Positions 1 through 3,694 of a stretch of DNA of 5,197 bases are shown in pieces. The notes below the pieces were generated by a model, which saw only the letters and a list, made by a program, of their open reading frames with translations, had not been told where the DNA came from and ran no database searches. Every line of letters starts with the position of its first letter. The first letter of the stretch is position 1. Made by a program: the position numbers and the translations under genes. Origin of the DNA: CANKHJ01 sp035556495 (GTDB taxonomy: Bacteria; Pseudomonadota; Alphaproteobacteria; Rhizobiales; Xanthobacteraceae); contig DATMEW010000136.1 in assembly GCA_035556495.1 (NCBI GenBank), positions 1-5,197 of the forward strand, in the 5' to 3' direction.

Positions 1-237
1 GTTCTGGCGGTCGAGATCCGCGGCCGCCGACTGAGCTTGCCGCTCAGCGGCCTGGGCGATGGCGAGGTCCTGCCGGACGGCCGCCAGCTCGGAGCGTAGG
101 GAGGCCGCCTCGCAGCCGCGCTGGGCGTAGTTGTAGCCGGCCCGCCAGATCCCGCCAGCCAGTGCCAGGGCGATGCCGCCGGCCACCACATAGGCACCGG
201 CGGAGGAGGCTAGCAGCCGCCCCAAGGTGGCCATCAT
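1..237 (-). CDS. Probable inner-membrane spanin (Rz-like), 3' end cut by window edge
   Basis: Seventy-nine residues are visible and the frame runs open off position 1. The protein begins MMATLGRLLASSAGAYVVAG. It has a short N-terminal stretch with Arg7, one hydrophobic segment at about residues 13-31 ending in IWRAG, and from about residue 43 an Ala/Glu/Gln/Arg-rich helix with heptad-like spacing (SLRSELAAVRQDL and onward) that should form a coiled coil. This N-in, single-helix, periplasmic coiled-coil plan is that of Rz-type i-spanins, which join an outer-membrane partner and fuse the two membranes in the last step of lysis. The start ATG (237-235) overlaps the endolysin stop TGA (236-234) as ATGA, so translational coupling is likely; a second ATG follows immediately at 234. 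No good ribosome site precedes it. The identification rests on architecture and position, not on a signature motif; another small membrane protein with a coiled coil is possible. The o-spanin partner is not seen. Confidence 0.7.
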   Translation of the reverse strand, partial: MMATLGRLLASSAGAYVVAGGIALALAGGIWRAGYNYAQRGCEAASLRSELAAVRQDLAIAQAAERQAQSAAADLDRQN

Positions 238-1397
238 GGCGTCAGCTTGGCTGTGCGGTAGAGATCAACGGTCTCCTGCTCTGCCCGACGCTGCGACCGC
301 CAGATGGCGATCCCCGCCGCAGAGACGGCCAGCAGAGGCACCCACCACGGCACGGTGCCCAGAACATCGAGGACCGGCTGGACGCGCTCACGCGCTTCGC
401 TGACGTTTTCGACGAGGCCCGCCATTCCAGCCGCAACCAGCGACGGGATGGTGAGCACCTTGGCGAGCAGCCGGGACCAGGCGGTCTCCTGCACGGTTGG
501 CACCTTGTCGGCGATGGTGCTGGCCGTTGCCTCGGCCCGGGCAGCGGCGATAGGTCGGGTCCAACCCTCCATCTCGGCCTTGTCAAGTTCAGCCCGGAGG
601 TCGGCTGTGATCATGGGCTCCCCGGTCAAAACGCGGTCGGCCATAAAGCCGGCGACCGCCGCGCGCGTGAGGCTTCCCCACTTGGCGTCGATCTCACCGA
701 CCGCGTAGCCGCGGCCAACCAGCCGGCGCTGGACCAGCTCGACGCGCGGGTCCTTGACTCCCGGCCGGATCGGAGGCTCCGCCTCAGCCGGCAGGCTCTC
801 GATGCGGGGCGGGCCAATCTGCTCGGCTCGGATGCTACCTGCGACGAGTGGATCCTCTCCGATCAGCCCAGCGACCGACACCCGCTTGCCTTTGCCCCAC
901 TGGACTGCGCCGGCGGCCGTCGCAGGATAGACCGGCACCATGCCGTCGCAATTGGAATAGACCCCGTCGCGAAACAGCAGTTGCTCGGCCTTTCGCCGGT
1001 CGAGGATTTCCGGGGGCTTGCGCCAATCGAGCATCCCCTTGGCCGCGCCCGGGCGGTCGCCAGCGTTCAGCTTTTTCACAAACGACGCGCGCCCGATCGC
1101 CCCGGTGTTGAAATGGAACGACACCAGTGCGTCGAATTCGTGCTGCTTCAGCGGCACCTTCACGGTCTTCTGAACCTCAGCCTCGTATTTGGCGAGGTCC
1201 CGGCGGAACAGGTCGATCAGCTCCGCGAGCGGTGCCGCAACGCCCTTCGGCAGTTTCGCCGGATCCGGCGCCCTGGCGCCGGCCGTGTGACCTACACCAT
1301 AGGTCCACACGCCCACGCTGTCCTTGTACGGCGAGGTGACGACCCCTTCATGCAATAGGAGATCAGCCACCCCTTTCGGGCTGGTTTTCATGTTCAC
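234..1397 (-). CDS. Phage endolysin: GH24 (T4-type) muramidase with peptidoglycan-binding-like domain and hydrophobic C-terminus
   Basis: Lysozyme cleaving the N-acetylmuramic acid to N-acetylglucosamine bond of peptidoglycan. Residues about 7-150 are a GH24 domain: LLLHEGVVTSPYKDSVGVWT places Glu17, Asp26 and Thr32 with exactly the spacing of T4 lysozyme Glu11/Asp20/Thr26, followed by YGVGHT; FDALVSFHFNTGAIGRASF (88-106) is the second family signature. Residues about 215-265 (DPRVELVQRRLVGRGYAVGE...TRAAVAGF) resemble a PG_binding_1 domain. The C-terminus has a moderately hydrophobic stretch (about 310-330) and a clear membrane helix (about 348-366, VPWWVPLLAVSAAGIAIW), then a basic tail. At 387 residues it is more than twice a bare GH24 lysozyme. 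There is no N-terminal signal or SAR helix. Start: the GTG at 1397 lies 5 nt after AGAGG (1407-1403); the ATG two codons on (1391) is also possible. The stop overlaps the spanin start. The muramidase call is secure; the role of the tail is inferred. Confidence 0.93.
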   Translation of the reverse strand: MNMKTSPKGVADLLLHEGVVTSPYKDSVGVWTYGVGHTAGARAPDPAKLPKGVAAPLAELIDLFRRDLAKYEAEVQKTVKVPLKQHEFDALVSFHFNTGAIGRASFVKKLNAGDRPGAAKGMLDWRKPPEILDRRKAEQLLFRDGVYSNCDGMVPVYPATAAGAVQWGKGKRVSVAGLIGEDPLVAGSIRAEQIGPPRIESLPAEAEPPIRPGVKDPRVELVQRRLVGRGYAVGEIDAKWGSLTRAAVAGFMADRVLTGEPMITADLRAELDKAEMEGWTRPIAAARAEATASTIADKVPTVQETAWSRLLAKVLTIPSLVAAGMAGLVENVSEARERVQPVLDVLGTVPWWVPLLAVSAAGIAIWRSQRRAEQETVDLYRTAKLTP

Positions 1398-1402
1398 GTT
1401 GA

Positions 1403-1407
1403 CCTCT
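1403..1407 (-). promoter_or_regulatory. Ribosome binding site of the endolysin gene
   Basis: AGAGG on the minus strand, 5 nt before the GTG at 1397 and 11 nt before the ATG at 1391. The spacing slightly favours the GTG as the true start. Confidence 0.5.
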
Positions 1408-1474
1408 GCTGATTATCAAATGAGAGCCAAGCTATGCGTTCGGTATGAGCCGGCGTGCTTTACTCAAAGTGAAG

Positions 1475-1494
1475 CGAATGCCTTTACGCATTCG
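1475..1494. repeat. Perfect 7-bp inverted repeat, operator or small hairpin candidate
   Basis: CGAATGC, a 6-nt spacer CTTTAC, then GCATTCG. It lies 45 to 64 bases upstream of the rightward gene start at 1539, a position fitting an operator for that gene or for a leftward promoter. The arms also overlap the second copies of both direct repeats in this region. No regulator is visible in the window. Confidence 0.4.
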
Positions 1495-1526
1495 GAACCC
1501 GCTGTCTGTTGCTATCCGCACAACAC

Positions 1527-1533
1527 AGGGAGG
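1527..1533 (+). promoter_or_regulatory. Strong ribosome binding site of the small plus-strand gene
   Basis: AGGGAGG lies 5 nt before the ATG at 1539. It fixes that ATG as the start rather than the in-frame alternative codon at 1509, and is the best evidence that this short frame is translated. Confidence 0.75.
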
Positions 1534-1538
1534 CAACA

Positions 1539-1700
1539 ATGCTCGACAAACAGACTCTGCTAGCGATGGCAGAACAATATGAGAAGTTCGCCGAGATCTG
1601 CTTTTCCGACGAGGGTCGAACAACCTTCCTGAGCTCAGCGGCCGAGCTGAAGCGGGTAGCAGAAACCGCCAACGACAATGCCGAAACCTTAGTGCGCTAG
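1539..1700 (+). CDS. Small helical protein of unknown function, 53 aa, moron-like
   Basis: The product begins MLDKQTLLAMAEQYEKFAEI and ends in a helix rich in Ala, Glu and Lys (AAELKRVAETANDN). The pattern of an LxxMAxxYExxA helix, a turn with acidic and Arg residues, then a second helix with xLxxAAELxRxAET resembles small two-helix proteins of unknown function that I recall as common in alphaproteobacteria; this is pattern memory, not a search. No signal peptide or membrane segment is seen. It is on the opposite strand to every other gene here, between the tail and lysis blocks, and has an excellent ribosome site, its own upstream region and a hairpin after its stop. GC is 88 of 162 bases by hand count, below the endolysin. 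This fits a moron, an extra gene carried among phage late genes, possibly expressed in the lysogen. The gene is likely real; its function is unknown. Confidence 0.7.
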   Translation: MLDKQTLLAMAEQYEKFAEICFSDEGRTTFLSSAAELKRVAETANDNAETLVR

Positions 1701-1712
1701 ATTGAAGCGCCT

Positions 1713-1754
1713 CCGGAGCCAGAGCGATCCTTCCCCGGCCGGTTCTGGCTCCGG
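1713..1754. terminator. Hairpin between convergent genes, possible bidirectional terminator
   Basis: CCGGAGCCAGA (1713-1723) and TCTGGCTCCGG (1744-1754) form a perfect 11-bp GC-rich stem. The 20-nt loop contains the self-complementary CCGGCCGG (1735-1742), which could add internal pairing. It starts 13 bp after the stop of the rightward gene at 1700 and lies about 30 bp beyond the stop of the leftward gene at 1784, so it could serve both strands. Neither side has a run of T, so it is not a canonical intrinsic terminator; it may assist termination or protect the 3' end. Confidence 0.5.
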
Positions 1755-1783
1755 CCCTCCTACCCCCTTCACGAGGCAGCTGT

Positions 1784-2002
1784 TCAGGCCAGTGGTGGAG
1801 CCTTGGCTTCGGACTTCGGCGCGGCATCGGCCGCCGGCGGCGCGACGGGCTCAATCGTCATCTTGAGCTGACCCTGCGCAACTCCGGCGACAGCCTCCAT
1901 GTGACGTGCGATACGCGCGCCCATGCTGGGCGGAATCGAAACACCCTGCCCCTCGGCGCGTCGGACGAATTCGAGGAGTGCAATTGCGGTTTGTGGATCC
2001 AT
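1784..2002 (-). CDS. Small hypothetical phage protein, 72 aa
   Basis: I do not recognise this protein. It begins MDPQTAIALLEFVRRAEGQG, has a second predicted helix (MGARIARHMEAVAGVAQGQL, about residues 27-46), and ends in a low-complexity Ala/Pro/Lys tail (PVAPPAADAAPKSEAKAPPL, about residues 52-71). No signal peptide, membrane helix or cysteine is seen. Start choice: GAGGA (2013-2009) is 6 nt before the ATG at 2002, good spacing, whereas the in-frame ATG at 2008 abuts it with no spacing, although that one overlaps the upstream stop as ATGA. The gap to the preceding gene is 2 nt with the chosen start. It is last in the leftward structural block and faces the rightward small gene. Its position after the fibre suggests a minor tail or late-expressed accessory protein, but nothing in the sequence proves a role. 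Confidence 0.7.
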   Translation of the reverse strand: MDPQTAIALLEFVRRAEGQGVSIPPSMGARIARHMEAVAGVAQGQLKMTIEPVAPPAADAAPKSEAKAPPLA

Positions 2003-2004
2003 GG

Positions 2005-2253
2005 TCATTCCTCGGGTTCGGGTGCAGGTGGCTGAATCGGAAACGGCGGCACCACAGGACGCGCGGCCACAATGGCATCGAGCGTCTCGATGTCTGTAAG
2101 GTCCGCGAGCGACGTGAGTTCGGACATCTTGATGCGGTACGGATTGCTCGTATCCATGCGAGTTGCGCCATCGACCACCTCACCGGCGTAGATCACAACG
2201 GTCGGGTCATCACCCGACAGATCGCATTGCCAGCGCCAGACTGCTTTTGCCAT
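2005..2253 (-). CDS. Small hypothetical phage protein downstream of the tail fibre, 82 aa
   Basis: I do not recognise this protein. It begins MAKAVWRWQCDLSGDDPTVV, probably with beta strands in the first 45 residues; a Ser/Leu/Asp/Thr-rich helical stretch follows (MSELTSLADLTDIETLDAIV, about 43-62), then a proline-rich end (PVVPPFPIQPPAPEPEE, 66-82). No membrane segment or signal peptide is seen. The start is set by AAGGA (2265-2261) 7 nt before the ATG at 2253; an in-frame GTG at 2277 lies inside the fibre gene and has no such support. The ribosome site overlaps the fibre stop TAA (2266-2264), so the two genes should be read from one message. Tail-fibre assembly chaperones often sit in this place, but I see no similarity to known chaperones; a small virion protein is equally possible. 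Confidence 0.75.
   Translation of the reverse strand: MAKAVWRWQCDLSGDDPTVVIYAGEVVDGATRMDTSNPYRIKMSELTSLADLTDIETLDAIVAARPVVPPFPIQPPAPEPEE
2009..2013 (-). promoter_or_regulatory. Ribosome binding site deciding the start of the 72-aa gene
   Basis: GAGGA, within the last codons of the upstream gene and 6 nt before the ATG at 2002. It supports 2002 over the ATG at 2008, which would have no spacer. Confidence 0.55.
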
Positions 2254-2260
2254 GTGGATA

Positions 2261-2265
2261 TCCTT
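2261..2265 (-). promoter_or_regulatory. Ribosome binding site deciding the start of the 82-aa gene
   Basis: AAGGA, 7 nt before the ATG at 2253, sharing bases with the tail-fibre stop codon. It supports the ATG over the upstream in-frame GTG at 2277. Confidence 0.65.
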
Positions 2266-3691
2266 AAGTGAGCACACGACCTTCGAGCGAAGACAGGCGC
2301 TTGTTGATCTTGTGAGAGTGGATCGCTTGCAACTCGGCCGTCTGCCAGAGCAACTGAATCATGTCTCCAAGAGATTTGCCGACGACACGGCCATTCTCGA
2401 CGTCATTAAGATCAGGCATCCCCCAGAGTCGGCGATTGCGCAGCATGTAGTCCGCGTAAGCGTCCGGCTCGAACATCCGTCGATCAAGAGCAGCCGCGCG
2501 ACGAGCGACGTGCGGGCTATAGACTCGCTCATCCCCGGCGAGCGCGTCGAACACGTAGTCGGTGAGCAGCACACCATCGTCGTAAACCGCCGACGCATAG
2601 ATGTCTCCGCCAACACCGACTCCGCCGGCGACGACGATTGTGCCGGAGGTCTTGTTTGTTGCGGGCACCGCGCCGAAAAGCTCCAGAGACCCGGACAAAT
2701 GGAGCCGCATGTAATCGACGAGAGTAGCAGGCGCGCCATTGAGACCAGTTGAAGTTGTATGCTGCCATGTCCAGTACCCCTCGACCATCGAAAAGCCGAA
2801 AAACGAACCGCGCGCCGGCAACGTACCGCCGATCACATGCTCCCATCTGCCATCAACCGGATCGAAGGCGAGCGCCGCATACCACGCGGCCGTGTAAGGG
2901 CCGTATGCGGAGGTCGCACGGAAGCCCACAGCCTGCACTGGTGCGTCGGCGGTATCGAACTTTCGCCCCTGATTGGACAGGTCAGGAACTGCATTCAATC
3001 CGGCTGCAATCACCGTTCCTCCGCTGGGTCGCAGCGTCAGATTGGTGGAGGTAGCAAGAAGCTGATGGACGCTGCCCGCTACTAGCGCCACTTGATTCGC
3101 GCCCGGCGAGTAGAGGCCGGTGTCCGGATCTCCGTGGAACGAATATGTTGGCTCCCAGGCATTGCCGAGGTCGCCGTAGATCCGCGGCTTACCATCGACG
3201 GTCGCCAGCACATCGACCCACGCACCCGACAACCAGCTTTGCAGCCGAAACTGATCCGTACCCAGCGTGCCGTGCCGAAAGCGCTCACTGCCTCCGGTGC
3301 GATACCGAACCTCGGCATAGTCATCAGCCGCGATCTTATCGAGCGTGATACGCCGATCATCGCCGGCCGCCGTGACGACGCCGCCATACTCGTTGAGCAT
3401 CTGGCCGACGAGGCCCCCCAGATATTCGGGCATCTGTGCATTTTGCGAGGTCTGGAAGATGATGAATTTGCTGCCGCCTACCACGTCAGCCTGCAACGGC
3501 GGGTACACCGTGATGCTTTGCGGATCGGTCTTGCCGGTGATCAGGTAGCGCCGCGCATCGGCGGCCGACGCATTATCCGCGCCGAACGCGATCTCGGAGC
3601 CGATCAACGCATAGTTAAATGCGCCCGTCGTGCCCGTGACATTGCTGGAGCCCGACGTGCCGGACGCCGTGCCGAGGTTATATAGCCACAT
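2264..3691 (-). CDS. Phage tail fibre protein, 475 aa
   Basis: Receptor-binding or side-fibre protein of the virion. Residues about 1-85 (MWLYNLGTASGTSGSSNVTG onward, with ITVYPPLQADVVGGSKFIIF at 60-79) look like the beta-rich N-terminal attachment domain of many phage fibres. The middle holds two motifs that recur in fibres: YSFHGDPDTGLYSPGANQVA (183-202) and TSGTIVVAGGVGVGGDIYAS (348-367). After YDDGVLLTDYVFDAL (370-384) comes a C-terminal module: an Arg-rich stretch, RRLWGMPDLNDVENG (420-434), then a helix LGDMIQLLWQTAELQAIHSH leading to KINKRLSSLEGRV at the end, probably a trimeric coiled coil. I recall similar ends on other alphaproteobacterial phage fibres. I see no clear peptidase S74 chaperone catalytic pattern. 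The start ATG is 3 bp after the tail-tip stop, with only a weak TAGG before it, so translational coupling is likely. The receptor is unknown. Confidence 0.85.
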   Translation of the reverse strand: MWLYNLGTASGTSGSSNVTGTTGAFNYALIGSEIAFGADNASAADARRYLITGKTDPQSITVYPPLQADVVGGSKFIIFQTSQNAQMPEYLGGLVGQMLNEYGGVVTAAGDDRRITLDKIAADDYAEVRYRTGGSERFRHGTLGTDQFRLQSWLSGAWVDVLATVDGKPRIYGDLGNAWEPTYSFHGDPDTGLYSPGANQVALVAGSVHQLLATSTNLTLRPSGGTVIAAGLNAVPDLSNQGRKFDTADAPVQAVGFRATSAYGPYTAAWYAALAFDPVDGRWEHVIGGTLPARGSFFGFSMVEGYWTWQHTTSTGLNGAPATLVDYMRLHLSGSLELFGAVPATNKTSGTIVVAGGVGVGGDIYASAVYDDGVLLTDYVFDALAGDERVYSPHVARRAAALDRRMFEPDAYADYMLRNRRLWGMPDLNDVENGRVVGKSLGDMIQLLWQTAELQAIHSHKINKRLSSLEGRVLT

Positions 3692-3694
3692 GAC

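Larger units (their letters stand above)
1398..1538. promoter_or_regulatory. Divergent intergenic region with inverted and direct repeats
   Basis: These 141 bp separate two divergent starts, the endolysin (leftward) and the small gene at 1539 (rightward), so promoters for one or both are expected here. By hand count GC is 50 of 100 bases over 1401-1500, against 83 of 120 at 601-720 inside the endolysin gene. Visible structure: a perfect 7-bp inverted repeat, CGAATGC (1475-1481) and GCATTCG (1488-1494), with a 6-nt loop; a direct repeat CTTTACTCA (1458-1466) and CTTTACGCA (1482-1490), 8 of 9 matching; and a second imperfect direct repeat at 1433-1445 and 1485-1497, 10 of 13 matching. GATAAT (1417-1412, minus strand) resembles a -10 box but has no convincing -35 partner and lies too close to the endolysin ribosome site. 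I can name no promoter with confidence. Confidence 0.45.

Noticed and set aside
1..191. Open frame in the +1 phase inside the spanin gene starting MWWPAASPWHWLAGS, proline-rich, possible embedded o-spanin
   Set aside because: An Rz1-type o-spanin needs a lipobox cysteine; here LAG is followed by Ser, there is no ribosome site, and an open alternative frame is expected at this GC content. The o-spanin, if present, probably lies beyond position 1.
162..1358. Long rightward open frame of about 398 codons opposite the endolysin
   Set aside because: It mirrors the GH24 gene, is extremely Arg/Pro/His-rich, and shows no domain. Long antisense frames are common in GC-rich coding DNA.
1399..1440. TTGACC (1399-1404) as a rightward -35 box
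   Set aside because: No -10-like hexamer follows at 16-18 bp, and it overlaps the endolysin ribosome site.
1509..1538. Upstream in-frame extension of the small plus-strand gene (MLSAQHREAT)
   Set aside because: The AGGGAGG ribosome site lies inside this extension and is spaced correctly for the ATG at 1539, so the longer form is unlikely.
1432..1854. Leftward open frame of 140 codons across the small plus-strand gene
   Set aside because: It overlaps the plus-strand gene, the hairpin and the 72-aa gene, is Arg/Ser-rich, and lacks a plausible start signal.
2252..2752. Rightward open frame of 166 codons opposite the fibre C-terminus
   Set aside because: It is a shadow of the fibre coding frame; no domain, and it would overlap the strongly supported leftward genes.
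3092..3685. Rightward open frame of 197 codons opposite the tail fibre
   Set aside because: It is antisense to a well-supported fibre gene, Arg/Ala/Ile-rich, and has no recognisable motif or ribosome site.
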